From: Bacillota bacterium
Lineage (GTDB): Bacteria > Bacillota > Clostridia > Oscillospirales > Ruminococcaceae
Assembly: GCA_023391875.1 (NCBI GenBank)
Contig: JAEWAB010000005.1
Span: 1 to 64,000 of the forward strand
Direction: 5' to 3'
DNA length: 64,000 nt
The translations under genes were made by a program, and so were the position numbers. This document shows positions 1 to 7,973 of this stretch, piece after piece (within the stretch, counting starts at the first letter, position 1; each line of letters opens with the position of its first letter). The notes beneath the pieces were generated by a model. The model saw nothing but the letters and a program-made list of their open reading frames with translations. It did not search any database and was not told the DNA's origin.

Positions 1-46
1 CTCTAGCGTGACAGGCTAGCGTTCTAACCAACTGAACTACCAGGCC
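1..46 (-). tRNA. tRNA-Asp(GTC), 3' part cut off by window edge
   Basis: The minus strand gives a 7-nt acceptor strand (GGCCTGG), TA at positions 8-9, a D-arm with GTTC/GAAC stem, and an anticodon arm CTAGC-CTGTCAC-GCTAG with anticodon GTC. The variable loop, T-arm and 3' acceptor strand lie left of base 1. It follows the tRNA-Val gene by only 4 bases and is probably co-transcribed with it. Confidence 0.93.
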
Positions 47-50
47 ATTT

Positions 51-126
51 TGGTGGGAGCAATAGGGATCGAACCTATGACCCTCTGCTTGTAAGGCAGA
101 TGCTCTCCCAGCTGAGCTATGCTCCC
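51..126 (-). tRNA. tRNA-Val(TAC)
   Basis: A complete cloverleaf reads on the minus strand: acceptor GGGAGCA pairs with TGCTCCC, the anticodon loop is CTTACAA with anticodon TAC, and the T-loop is GTTCGATCC. The discriminator base is A and the CCA end is encoded (bases 53-51). Length with CCA is 76 nt. It is the first gene of a tRNA transcript that continues into tRNA-Asp. Confidence 0.97.
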
Positions 127-130
127 AAAC

Positions 131-150
131 CGTTGCCGTGAGTGGCAACG
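131..150 (-). other. 5' leader hairpin of the tRNA transcript
   Basis: A perfect 7-bp stem (CGTTGCC/GGCAACG, 6-nt loop) sits between the tRNA promoter and tRNA-Val, at or near the expected transcription start. It would form the very 5' end of the precursor. No T-run follows, so it is not an obvious terminator. Confidence 0.5.
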
Positions 151-156
151 AAAATT

Positions 157-185
157 ATTTTACTATATTTAGCCTGTGTTGTCAA
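157..185 (-). promoter_or_regulatory. Sigma-A promoter of tRNA-Val/tRNA-Asp
   Basis: TTGACA (185-180), 17-bp spacer, TAAAAT (162-157) on the minus strand, about 30 bases upstream of tRNA-Val. The perfect -35 and optimal spacing fit a strong stable-RNA promoter. Confidence 0.8.
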
Positions 186-238
186 CAGTGAAATGTATGA
201 AAATACAGATTTCATAATCGCGCTGAAATGTTGCCTGT

Positions 239-1459
239 TTATTTAAGCACCACTTGATTTTCTGGTGTATGATCCTTAATAAAGAACGTTAAGCTAAAGA
301 TCATAATGCCAACCAGTGTCATGCTAAACGCGACCGGAAAGATAGACGTAAGGCCAAGGCTTTGCGATAAGGCGCTGCCCATCAGGTTGCCCACCACGCA
401 GCTGATGCCGAAGTTGACCGCCATGCCCACGGAAAGCGCCGTGGAACGAAGCGAAAGCGGTGAGATATCGGCGGTATGCGCCACGGTTGAAGGCAGATAC
501 AGCCCGTAAGAGAACGACTGTGTTGCCTGGCATACGATAAGCGCCCGCGTGTTACCGGAGGCAAGCCAGAATAGTAAAAAGCGAATGACAAAAAAGATCA
601 GTGAAAACAGTAAAATGTGGCTGTTTTTAAAGCGCTGAGCAAACCGTGAGTAGAAAACCATTACACAACCCTCGGAAAAGGCCGTAACAAACAACGCAAG
701 GCCAATATCGGTGTTGGTACCGCCGGAGGCCAGTAAGATGACCGGATAATAGGTGCCTACAACGCTGATGGCACAGGAGGTTAAAAAGAGGGTAAGCATT
801 AAAACTACATACTTTTTATTTTTCAGCAAAACCATCATGGAGCCTGAAAACCCGAGCGAAGACTCATTATGAGCGCTTTTGCCTTTGGTATTCATGCATG
901 GTACACTCTTTACCAAGAATACGATGATTAAAACATCAATCGCGTAAAACATTGCGTGCAGAATAAAGATGACATCGGGGCCGAACCGCTGCATCATGTT
1001 GCCTACCAACAGAGCCGTAAAGGCAAACCCCATCGAGCCCATGCCCCGGCTTAGGCCATAGTTGATCGGCTCGCCTAAGGCGATGAGCTTGGACGACCAG
1101 CTGCTGATAACGCCGGTTACCGAGCTTTCACACACGGTGAGCAGCAGCACGGTAAGCATCGCATATACAAAGCCTTTTCTCGAAAGCGGAATTAAAAACG
1201 CCGCCCCAATACCTAAAAAAATCGACACCGAAATCAGTATCTTAGGGGGAATGTAGGTATCCGCAATATAGCCGAACAGTGGCTGCGAGGCAATCAACAC
1301 CACGGCGACGATGGCCATTACTAAGCCAATTGTTGGGTCGGCATAGCCTATTTGTTTGAGGTAGCTTGAGAGAAAGCCGATAACGCAGCAGTTGCCTGCC
1401 CAAAAGAAGAACTCTAATCCCCCAAAGGCAAGGGTTTGATTTTTAATGCCAGATTTCAT
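239..1459 (-). CDS. MFS transporter
   Basis: A 406-residue polytopic membrane protein with about twelve hydrophobic segments in two halves, split by a hydrophilic loop near residue 195 (contains KGKSAHNESS). This is the layout of a major facilitator superfamily carrier. The pattern and length resemble the LacY-like/nucleoside symporter group (MFS_1_like), but the substrate cannot be read. It is followed by the phospholipase-like gene with an 11-base gap on the upstream side, so the two are probably one transcript. Start ATG is preceded by a GGAGGATC-type ribosome site. Confidence 0.8.
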   Translation of the reverse strand: MKSGIKNQTLAFGGLEFFFWAGNCCVIGFLSSYLKQIGYADPTIGLVMAIVAVVLIASQPLFGYIADTYIPPKILISVSIFLGIGAAFLIPLSRKGFVYAMLTVLLLTVCESSVTGVISSWSSKLIALGEPINYGLSRGMGSMGFAFTALLVGNMMQRFGPDVIFILHAMFYAIDVLIIVFLVKSVPCMNTKGKSAHNESSLGFSGSMMVLLKNKKYVVLMLTLFLTSCAISVVGTYYPVILLASGGTNTDIGLALFVTAFSEGCVMVFYSRFAQRFKNSHILLFSLIFFVIRFLLFWLASGNTRALIVCQATQSFSYGLYLPSTVAHTADISPLSLRSTALSVGMAVNFGISCVVGNLMGSALSQSLGLTSIFPVAFSMTLVGIMIFSLTFFIKDHTPENQVVLK

Positions 1460-1470
1460 AGATCCTCCGC

Positions 1471-2412
1471 TTAGCTATGCTGAATGGTTTTAGGGCTGCC
1501 GTTATCAAAGCTGTCGCCGCAGGTTACCTGTTTGGGGGTTCCGTTAAGAATGAGCGAGGCTACCTTTTTGATAAGCTGCCCCGCTTCGGGCTTCGAGGCC
1601 TCAAAAAGCTCATCAAAGCTTTGGGTAAAGGATATTTCAGGTCGCTGTAAATTGCACCACGGGCGGTGCTCGTAGTTCATGACGGAGGGATCATAGCGCT
1701 TCACCCGCAATAGGCTGTGCACCCTTCCCCGCTTGCCGCTGAAAAGGTCAATGGCCTTTGCTACTATTCCAAGGCCAAAACGATCGATGATTATCTTGTA
1801 ATACCGCTTGCTGCCCTTAAACGCCGACAGCAGCTCCTGCGCCGTCACACGGATATCATAGAGGTTTGCGAGCAGATATTCATACAGCCTTGCCACGGGC
1901 AGATAGACCTGCTCGTCATTTAAAAGCTGCTCGGATATTTTAAATCGCTGCGGTGTCAGGCAAAACTTACAGCGAGCCATCGCCGAATCGATATCACTTT
2001 CAATCTTGTTGTGGATGCTGTGTTGCCGCGTTTTTTCCTCCGCACGCCTTTCCTGCATACAATACACATAAGGGTGACAGTTTTTATCGAGGATATAGTG
2101 GCAGATAAACCCGCAGATATAAGAGAACACAACCTGAAAATCCGGGGTGTCCTTTATACTGACGGCGTATTGCTGGAGCATGATAAACAGCTCGTCGTTT
2201 TTTTTGTGGTGCATCAGCGAGCCATGCTTCGGCAGCGCTTTATCACCCGCAAGTACGGCAAAGAACAGGATATCCGGCCCTTGGAGCGCCCATTCATACG
2301 CAGCATGGCTAATGCCATAGCCGCAGACGGAATAGCTGCTGCTCTGCTCGTCGGCGAACTGACTCTTCAGCACCTCATCGCCAAAGATGCTGTGCGTGAT
2401 GTGTGCAGGCAT
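1471..2412 (-). CDS. Zinc-dependent phospholipase C family protein
   Basis: A 313-residue protein beginning MPAHITHSIFGDEVL, with His-rich helices (FICHYILDKNCHPYVY near 110-125 and HNKIESDID near 137). These are typical of the Zn_dep_PLPC family, where His and Asp residues bind three zinc ions. No signal peptide is evident, so unlike secreted clostridial alpha toxins it is probably cytoplasmic, as in many clostridial paralogues of unknown substrate. It probably shares a transcript with the MFS gene downstream. Family call is good; the actual activity is untested. Confidence 0.75.
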   Translation of the reverse strand: MPAHITHSIFGDEVLKSQFADEQSSSYSVCGYGISHAAYEWALQGPDILFFAVLAGDKALPKHGSLMHHKKNDELFIMLQQYAVSIKDTPDFQVVFSYICGFICHYILDKNCHPYVYCMQERRAEEKTRQHSIHNKIESDIDSAMARCKFCLTPQRFKISEQLLNDEQVYLPVARLYEYLLANLYDIRVTAQELLSAFKGSKRYYKIIIDRFGLGIVAKAIDLFSGKRGRVHSLLRVKRYDPSVMNYEHRPWCNLQRPEISFTQSFDELFEASKPEAGQLIKKVASLILNGTPKQVTCGDSFDNGSPKTIQHS

Positions 2413-2478
2413 AAATTAAGCTCCAATCTCGACGTTTTACCTTCGGCCAGTGATTGAATAGTTGTTCTTTCCAGAAAT

Positions 2479-2516
2479 CAACCGCAGGCAGAGGCGGCGC
2501 CCCTGCGATGCGGTTG
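2479..2516 (-). other. Hairpin downstream of folT
   Basis: An 8-bp inverted repeat (CAACCGCA/TGCGGTTG) with further GC pairing inside lies in the folT-phospholipase gap. No T-run follows on either strand, so a terminator role is only possible. Confidence 0.3.
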
Positions 2517-2529
2517 ACTGGTAACACTA

Positions 2530-3105
2530 TCATCGTGTGGATATTCTGCTGCGCCCGATAATCTTTTCAAGCGCCTTCGATACAAAATAGATCATGCCGG
2601 TTTCAATGGGATACATAATAAAGTTCTTGAGTACCCTTGCCGGGAGTAAGGCAAGAATGGCTTTGTCGTACATCACCGCAATCCAAACCGAGTTTAAGAA
2701 CAGCTGTACCACAATCACAACGGTGAGATGCGCAAGCGCCGCCCGCCATAAGGTAACCTTGTTTTTGTAGAAGAACAGCCCGTAGATAAAACCGGTAAGA
2801 AAGGCGCTTACGGTAAAGCCAAGAAAATACGGCCCTGTAGGCTTAATAAAAAACTTAAGCAGGTCGCCCGCAATGCCCGCAAGGCCACCAACAATTGGGC
2901 CGTAGAGCATGCCGGTAACAGAGAGCGGAATAAACGCAAAAGTGAACTTCAGGTATTCGTTTGGCTGAATGGTAAGAAAGCCGAGAACAACGTTGAGCGC
3001 TGTGAGCATGGACGAAATGGCAAGTGACAGCACACTTTTAAGCTCTTTTACAGAGCTTATGATGTTACCAAAGAATTTGTTCAACAAAAAACCTCCTTTA
3101 TACAT
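2530..3105 (-). CDS. folT: Folate ECF transporter S component FolT
   Basis: A 191-residue protein with about six membrane segments and the S-component pattern of energy-coupling factor transporters (FIPLSVTGMLYGPIVGGLAGIAGD loop region, then KPTGPYFLGF). The match to FolT-type folate carriers is supported independently by the THF riboswitch in its leader. FolT captures folates and needs the shared EcfA/A'/T module, which is not in this window. Start ATG at 3105 has AAAGGAGG about 6 bases upstream. Confidence 0.88.
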   Translation of the reverse strand: MYKGGFLLNKFFGNIISSVKELKSVLSLAISSMLTALNVVLGFLTIQPNEYLKFTFAFIPLSVTGMLYGPIVGGLAGIAGDLLKFFIKPTGPYFLGFTVSAFLTGFIYGLFFYKNKVTLWRAALAHLTVVIVVQLFLNSVWIAVMYDKAILALLPARVLKNFIMYPIETGMIYFVSKALEKIIGRSRISTR

Positions 3106-3128
3106 AGCAATAATAAAAGATTGCTACA

Positions 3129-3150
3129 TATAGGAGGGCACCCTCTTATA
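3129..3150 (-). other. Hairpin between THF riboswitch and folT
   Basis: A near-perfect palindrome (TATA-GGAGGG-CA-CCCTC-TTATA) lies between the aptamer and the folT ribosome site. It is followed by an AU-rich stretch but no clean T-run. It may be the expression platform (anti-terminator, terminator or sequestering stem). Confidence 0.4.
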
Positions 3151-3223
3151 CCTTTTCCCTGTTCATAAACTTGCAGAAAAAACACCCGCAAGCCATTACA
3201 AGAATCAGTATGACTATAATGTA

Positions 3224-3347
3224 GCAGCGGGATGCGAAACCTGCACCGCAGATAAAACGTTTCGTCCATCCGGCAACTCCCCGTCCGGCTGGCACTACAT
3301 ACTCATTCCTAAAGAGAAAGAGTATCACGCACAGGCTTCTACTCTGC
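3224..3347 (-). ncRNA. Tetrahydrofolate (THF) riboswitch
   Basis: The minus strand starts GCAGAGTAGAAGCCTG and ends GTGCAGGTTTCGCATCCCGC followed by TGC. GCAG pairs with CTGC and AAGCCTG with CAGGTTT, reproducing the long-range P1/P2 pairings and the GAGUAG and GCAUCC motifs of the THF class. The pseudoknot-forming internal region (GGGGAGTTGCCGG, GACGAAAC) is present. It is about 30 nt longer than compact members because of an extended inner stem. It directly precedes folT. Confidence 0.85.
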
Positions 3348-3422
3348 TAAATCTTTCTGCTGTAAATATAACATAATTGTGAAGGATATTCAACTGGTCA
3401 TTTAGCCCTTTGTAGCGATAAA

Positions 3423-3453
3423 ATGAGGGGAATTTCTGTGAAATTCCCCTCAT
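3423..3453 (-). terminator. Intrinsic terminator of tyrS
   Basis: A perfect 14-bp stem (ATGAGGGGAATTTC with its complement, 3-nt loop) followed on the minus strand by TTTTAT, 7 bases after the tyrS stop codon. Confidence 0.9.
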
Positions 3454-3459
3454 ATATCA

Positions 3460-4683
3460 CTATAAAGTTACCTTATGAAATACCTTCTTGCCCTTCTTGA
3501 TTAAGATGGCGTTATCGGCAAAATCCGCCGCAGTTACCGTGGCACTGATCTCCTCCACCTTATTGCCGTTTATGGTGATACCGCCCTGCTGAATCAGCCG
3601 TCTGCCCTCGCCTTTAGAGGGTACTAAACCGGTGAGCACCAGCAGCTCGAGCACTCCGAGCTTGCCGTCATGAAAGCTCTCATCCGAAAGCTGGGTGGTG
3701 GGCATGTTTTCATCATTGCCACCTGAGGCGAACAGCGCACGTGCCGAATCAAGCGCCTTTTGGGCCTCTTCCTCGCCGTGTACCAGCTTGGTGAGTTCAA
3801 AGGCCAAGCGTTCTTTCGCCTTGTTTAAGTCGCTGCCCTCCCACTTTTCCATCGCGCGGATTTCATCCATCGGCACAAAGGTGATCAGCTTTAAGCAGTT
3901 GATAACGTCGTTATCCGCGACATTGCGCCAGTATTGGAAGAACTCGTAGGGCGGCGTTTTCTCCGGGTCAAGCCACAGGGCACCCTTTTCGGTTTTGCCC
4001 ATCTTCTTTCCCTCTTTGGTGGTAAGCAGCGTAAAGGTCATGCCGTAAACGTCCTTGCCGTCGCACTTTCTTACAAGGTCTACACCGCCGAGGATGTTGG
4101 CCCACTGGTCGTCGCCGCCAAGCTCCATCTTGCAGCCGTAATCGCGACTTAAGCGCAAAAAGTCGTAGCTCTGCATAAGCATGTAGTTAAACTCGATAAA
4201 GGTAAGCCCTCTTTCAAGCCTTGTTTTAAAGCAGTCGTAAGAAAGCATCTTGTTTACCGAGAAATGCACGCCAATCTCGCGTAAAAACTCAATATAGTTA
4301 AGCTTCATCAGCCAGTCGCCGTTGCGCACTAATATGGCCTTGTCCTCGCCGAAATCGATGAATCGGGACATCTGGCGTCTGAAGCACTCGGCGTTGTGGT
4401 TGATCTCCTCCACCGTGAGCATCTTGCGCATATCCGTTTTGCCTGTGGGGTCGCCCACCATGGTGGTGCCGGTGCCGAGCAGTACGATGGGTCGGTGCCC
4501 TGCCTTCTGCATGTGAGACATCACCATCAGCTGCAGGAAATGCCCTACATGCAGGCTGTCGGCGGTCGCATCAAAGCCGATGTAAAAGGGTACCTTTTCG
4601 TTCTCTAAAAGCTCTTTGATCTTTTCTTCGTTGGTCATCTGCGCGATAAGGCCGCGCTCCTGCAGAACCTCAAATACGCTCAT
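3460..4683 (-). CDS. tyrS: Tyrosyl-tRNA synthetase
   Basis: Class I aminoacyl-tRNA synthetase that charges tRNA-Tyr. With ATG at 4683 the protein is 407 residues. Seen: IGFDATADSLHVGHFLQL carries the HIGH-type motif (HVGH), KMGKTEKG is the KMSKS-like loop (KMGKT), the tyrosine pocket reads YMLMQSYDF, and the C-terminal part (LGVLELLVLTGL to the end) is an S4-like RNA-binding domain. The longer reading frame to 4791 runs through the T-box terminator, whereas ATG 4683 has AGGAGG at the right distance. Regulated by the upstream T-box leader. Confidence 0.97.
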   Translation of the reverse strand: MSVFEVLQERGLIAQMTNEEKIKELLENEKVPFYIGFDATADSLHVGHFLQLMVMSHMQKAGHRPIVLLGTGTTMVGDPTGKTDMRKMLTVEEINHNAECFRRQMSRFIDFGEDKAILVRNGDWLMKLNYIEFLREIGVHFSVNKMLSYDCFKTRLERGLTFIEFNYMLMQSYDFLRLSRDYGCKMELGGDDQWANILGGVDLVRKCDGKDVYGMTFTLLTTKEGKKMGKTEKGALWLDPEKTPPYEFFQYWRNVADNDVINCLKLITFVPMDEIRAMEKWEGSDLNKAKERLAFELTKLVHGEEEAQKALDSARALFASGGNDENMPTTQLSDESFHDGKLGVLELLVLTGLVPSKGEGRRLIQQGGITINGNKVEEISATVTAADFADNAILIKKGKKVFHKVTL

Positions 4684-4696
4684 TCTCTTTTCCTCC

Positions 4697-5073
4697 TGTT
4701 GCATAAACATAAAAAGCCCCCTGCACAAGGGCTTTCCCAAGTGCAGAGGGCGTAAAATACGCTGTACCACCTCTGTTTGTCGCTGCCTCACGGCACCGCC
4801 AAAACGCTTTGTAACCGGGCTTTAAACGGTTACGCCGCTTTCGGCATACGACCTTACCGAGTACAATGCTCATTTCAATTCATCAAACGACACAAGCTAC
4901 TATACTCTCACGCTATAACGTGCGTACCCGGCACAAGCCTACAAGGTTTAATAACCCATTCGGCAGGGCTGCTCGAGGGCGTATTCACACAAACCCGCCG
5001 CACCCTTCGTTACACCAACCCGAAGGCTCTCTTTGCCGGCATTGTCTGCGCTACTATTCCTGTCACCGCATTT
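4697..5073 (-). promoter_or_regulatory. Tyrosine T-box leader (tRNA-sensing attenuator)
   Basis: The minus strand holds the T-box core AGAGGTGGTACAGCG (4774-4760) and an antiterminator partner CCTCT. A terminator follows (4750-4711): CCTCTGCAC pairs with GTGCAGGGG and is followed by TTTTT. A long structured 5' region precedes these. A candidate specifier UAC (Tyr) is at 4983-4981 in the context GAA-UAC-G. Uncharged tRNA-Tyr would stabilise the antiterminator and allow tyrS transcription. It also fills the roughly 450 bases between hisE and tyrS. Confidence 0.9.
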
Positions 5074-5079
5074 GCAGTA

Positions 5080-5108
5080 ATTATAGTATACCCGTTTTTG
5101 TTTGTCAA
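5080..5108 (-). promoter_or_regulatory. Consensus sigma-A promoter of the tyrS T-box transcript
   Basis: TTGACA (5108-5103), 17-bp spacer, TATAAT (5085-5080): an exact consensus match. The predicted start near 5073 defines the 5' end of the T-box leader. Confidence 0.9.
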
Positions 5109-5134
5109 CACCCGTGCGGTGGTTCGATTCTTGG

Positions 5135-5464
5135 TTAAGAATTTTTATCGGTTTGATGGAACTGCTTTAGGTTTCCGATCTTTTGTCTGCGTTCTTCCAG
5201 TACTGCTTCCACCTCTGAAAGCTCGATACCCTGCTGCACCATGAGCACCATCAGGTGATAGAGCAGGTCGCAGATCTCGTTTACCGTTTCGGTGTTGTCC
5301 ATATTCTTTGCGGCGATAATGGTTTCACTGCATTCCTCACCGCATTTTTTTAAAATCTTGTCGAGTCCCTTTTCAAACAGGTAACAGGTGTAGGAGCCCT
5401 CCTCGGGCTGCGCCTTGCGCGACTTTACCACCTCGAAAAGCCCTTGAAACGTATCCACAGTCAT
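5135..5464 (-). CDS. hisE: Phosphoribosyl-ATP pyrophosphatase
   Basis: Second step of histidine synthesis: hydrolyses PR-ATP to PR-AMP. 109 residues, typical size for a free-standing HisE. The all-alpha MazG-like fold is indicated by the acidic metal-binding motif EECSETIIAAKN (about 39-50) and EICDLLYHLMVL. Last gene of the his operon; its ATG abuts the hisI stop. In many bacteria HisI and HisE are fused; here they are separate genes. No terminator is seen before the tyrS promoter. Confidence 0.95.
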   Translation of the reverse strand: MTVDTFQGLFEVVKSRKAQPEEGSYTCYLFEKGLDKILKKCGEECSETIIAAKNMDNTETVNEICDLLYHLMVLMVQQGIELSEVEAVLEERRQKIGNLKQFHQTDKNS

Positions 5465-5803
5465 CTATTTGTCCTCCCGTGTTTGTGATAACGGTATTGA
5501 GTTAAAAAAGCAGCTTTTGCTGCCGGTATGGCAGGCAGGGCCGGTCTGCTCCACTACGACTAGCAAGGTATCGTTGTCGCAGTCGGCGGCAATGCTGCAC
5601 ACCCGCTGCAGGTGCCCCGAGGTAGCGCCCTTGTTCCAAAGCTCCTGCCGTGAGCGGGAATAAAACCATGTATAGCCCGTTTCAAGCGTTTTGGCGAGGC
5701 TCTCTTGGTTCATATAGGCGAGCATCAATACCATACCGGTGTCCTTCTCCTGCACAATGGCGGGGATGAGCTCGCTTTTTTTAAAGTAGATATCTAGGCT
5801 CAT
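5465..5803 (-). CDS. hisI: Phosphoribosyl-AMP cyclohydrolase
   Basis: Third step of histidine synthesis: opens the adenine ring of PR-AMP. 112 residues with family motifs MLAYMNQESLAKTLETG, YSRSRQELWNKGATSGH, and the zinc/magnesium ligands DCDNDTLL and CHTG (Cys-His) near the C-terminus. The start overlaps the hisF stop by four bases (ATGA), showing translational coupling. Confidence 0.96.
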   Translation of the reverse strand: MSLDIYFKKSELIPAIVQEKDTGMVLMLAYMNQESLAKTLETGYTWFYSRSRQELWNKGATSGHLQRVCSIAADCDNDTLLVVVEQTGPACHTGSKSCFFNSIPLSQTREDK

Positions 5804-6567
5804 ACGATAACACCTCTGGTCGGGATATTGTGCTCGGCAAGATGCTGCTTTACCTGCCCCACTGTCAGCTCTCCGTAATGAAAAAGCGAGGCCGCGAGTG
5901 CCGCGGAGGCCTGTGTCTGCTGAAACACATCGGAGAAATGCTCAAGGCTGCCGCAGCCGCCCGACGCGATAACGGGGATATCCAGCATATCCGAGATAAT
6001 ACCGGTAAGCTCAATATCAAAGCCATTCTTGGTGCCGTCGGTATCCATGGATGTAAGCAGTATCTCACCCGCGCCGAGCTGATATACCCGCCGTGCCCAC
6101 TCGATGGCGTCGATACCGGTGTCGATTCTGCCGCCGTTAATCACCACATGAAAGCCGCCCTCGCTGCTTCGTCTGGCGTCAATCGCCACTACCACGCACT
6201 GGCTGCCGAACTTATCCGCCGCCTCGCGGATCAAATCGGGGTTATGCACCGCCGCCGAGTTCACCGAAATCTTATCGGCACCCGCGCGCAGGATATCGCG
6301 GAAATCATCGATGGTGCGGATGCCCCCGCCCACCGTGAGCGGCACAAACACATTTTGAGCCGTTCTGCGCACAACGTCGATCATAGTGCCGCGGCCCTCG
6401 TGGGTGGCGGTAATGTCTAAAAACGTAATCTCGTCGGCACCCTGACGGTTGTACTCGATGGCGCACTGCACGGGATCGCCGACCTCTTTGATGTCTATAA
6501 AGTTTATTCCCTTTACAACCTTGCCGTCCTTAACATCCAAGCAAGGGATGATTCGTTTTGCAAGCAT
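5800..6567 (-). CDS. hisF: Imidazole glycerol phosphate synthase, cyclase subunit
   Basis: Cyclase half of IGP synthase; takes ammonia from HisH and turns PRFAR into IGP and AICAR. A (beta/alpha)8 barrel of 255 residues from ATG 6567, with MLAKRIIPCLDVKDG (catalytic Asp11) at the N-terminus. VGGGIRT, the second catalytic Asp (VAIDARR, about 130) and GGCGSLEHF phosphate-binding loops are present. An in-frame TTG four codons upstream is possible, but the family starts at MLAKRI. Confidence 0.97.
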   Translation of the reverse strand: MLAKRIIPCLDVKDGKVVKGINFIDIKEVGDPVQCAIEYNRQGADEITFLDITATHEGRGTMIDVVRRTAQNVFVPLTVGGGIRTIDDFRDILRAGADKISVNSAAVHNPDLIREAADKFGSQCVVVAIDARRSSEGGFHVVINGGRIDTGIDAIEWARRVYQLGAGEILLTSMDTDGTKNGFDIELTGIISDMLDIPVIASGGCGSLEHFSDVFQQTQASAALAASLFHYGELTVGQVKQHLAEHNIPTRGVIV

Positions 6568-6603
6568 AAGCTCTACCAACCCTCTTAAAAATCTGAGACG
6601 AGT

Positions 6604-7320
6604 TTAGCCGTCACATAGCTTTATGGCTTCCTGTAGGTTCAGCGTGCCCTGATACAGACTTTTGCCGCAGATGGCGCCATACAGCCCCATGCGGTGCAGC
6701 GCCTGAATGTCGTTTATATCCTTAATGCCTCCGCTTGCGATAATATCGCAGGAAACAGCATCGGATAAGGCCCCCAGTTGCTCTAGGTTCGGCCCCGAGA
6801 GGGTGCCGTCTTTGGAGATATCGGTAAAGATGATACAGCGTACGCCAATGGCCTCCATACGCTTGGCAAGCTCGATGTAATGCACATTGCTGGCATCCAG
6901 CCACCCCTCGGCGGCAACCATCTCGTTCATCGCGTCGATACCCACCGCAATCCTCTCGCCAAACCGTGCAACCGCTTCTTTGACAAAAGCGGGGTTTTTC
7001 ACCGCCGCCGAGCCAAGGATGACACGGCTGATACCGCCATTAAGATAATACTCCACCGTCTCCATGCTGCGAATACCGCCGCCCAGCTGCACCCGCAGCC
7101 CGCTTTGGGCGGCTACCTTCATAAAAATCTCGCTGTTTTGCGGGGTGGCGTTCTTCGCCCCGTCAAGATCCACCATATGTACCCATTTGGCTCCTGCTAC
7201 CTTAAAACCGGCGGCGGTTTCATAAGGCGAGGCTGCAACCTGCTGTGCGGTGGCAAAATCCCCTTTGGTAAGGCGAACGCAGGTTTTATTCTGAATATCG
7301 ATTGCCGGGAAGATAATCAT
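6604..7320 (-). CDS. hisA: ProFAR isomerase
   Basis: Isomerises ProFAR to PRFAR. 238-residue (beta/alpha)8 barrel paralogous to HisF. The catalytic Asp8 is in IIFPAIDIQNKTCVRL and a second acidic residue is in IIFTDISKDGTLSGPN. Phosphate-binding loops are LGGGIRS and ASGGIKD. It lies between hisH and hisF in the standard order, 14 bases after hisH. Confidence 0.97.
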   Translation of the reverse strand: MIIFPAIDIQNKTCVRLTKGDFATAQQVAASPYETAAGFKVAGAKWVHMVDLDGAKNATPQNSEIFMKVAAQSGLRVQLGGGIRSMETVEYYLNGGISRVILGSAAVKNPAFVKEAVARFGERIAVGIDAMNEMVAAEGWLDASNVHYIELAKRMEAIGVRCIIFTDISKDGTLSGPNLEQLGALSDAVSCDIIASGGIKDINDIQALHRMGLYGAICGKSLYQGTLNLQEAIKLCDG

Positions 7321-7334
7321 ACAGCCGCTCCTTA

Positions 7335-7931
7335 TTAAAGCTCACAGAAGTTCTTAAGCATGGTAAGGCCGACACTGCCACTCTTTTCGGGGTGAAACTG
7401 CGCGCCATATACCATACCGCGATTTACAAGTGCCGGTATCCGCTGGCCGTAAATAGTATATGCCGCTATATTCTCGTCGGGTGTGTCGGCACAAAAGGAG
7501 TGCACAAAGTACACGTAGCTCTGGTTAGGCACTCCAGCCATCATCGGGCAAGGGTTTAAAGGGGTTAGATCATTCCAGCCGATGTGCGGTATCTTTAGCC
7601 CGCCGCTCTCGATCTTATTCACAGTACCCCCTATAAGGCCTAAACCGTCGCACTCGTGAAACTCAAAGGCCTTGTCAAACAGCATCTGCATCCCCAGGCA
7701 GATGCCAAGCAGAGGCTTTTTTTGCGCCTGCGCTTTGATGGTTGCAACCAGCCCGCTTTGATGCAGCATCTTCATCGCGTCGGGGAACGCGCCCACGCCC
7801 GGCAGAATGAGCTTATCGGCCTGTTCAAGCGCCGCTGCATCCTTGGTAATCTCGCTTTCAACGCCCAGAAAATCCAGCGCGTTCTTCACCGAAAACAGGT
7901 TGCCCGCGCCGTAATCAATAATCGCTATCAT
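7335..7931 (-). CDS. hisH: Imidazole glycerol phosphate synthase, glutaminase subunit
   Basis: Class I glutamine amidotransferase that supplies ammonia to HisF. 198 residues. The triad is visible: nucleophile Cys in LLGICLGMQMLF (about 80) and His/Glu in QFHPEKSG near the C-terminus. The N-terminus reads MIAIIDYGAGNLFSV as in the family. Co-transcribed with hisA and hisF. Confidence 0.97.
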   Translation of the reverse strand: MIAIIDYGAGNLFSVKNALDFLGVESEITKDAAALEQADKLILPGVGAFPDAMKMLHQSGLVATIKAQAQKKPLLGICLGMQMLFDKAFEFHECDGLGLIGGTVNKIESGGLKIPHIGWNDLTPLNPCPMMAGVPNQSYVYFVHSFCADTPDENIAAYTIYGQRIPALVNRGMVYGAQFHPEKSGSVGLTMLKNFCEL

Positions 7932-7973
7932 CGGTTTTGCCCCTTATACAAGATTGGCTTTATATTCGTGAGG

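Noticed and set aside
2011..2457. 148-codon plus-strand open frame
   Set aside because: Antisense shadow of the phospholipase-like gene; composition follows the opposite strand.
4777..5244. 155-codon plus-strand open frame
   Set aside because: It lies antisense to the T-box leader and hisE, has no ribosome site and no protein-like features.
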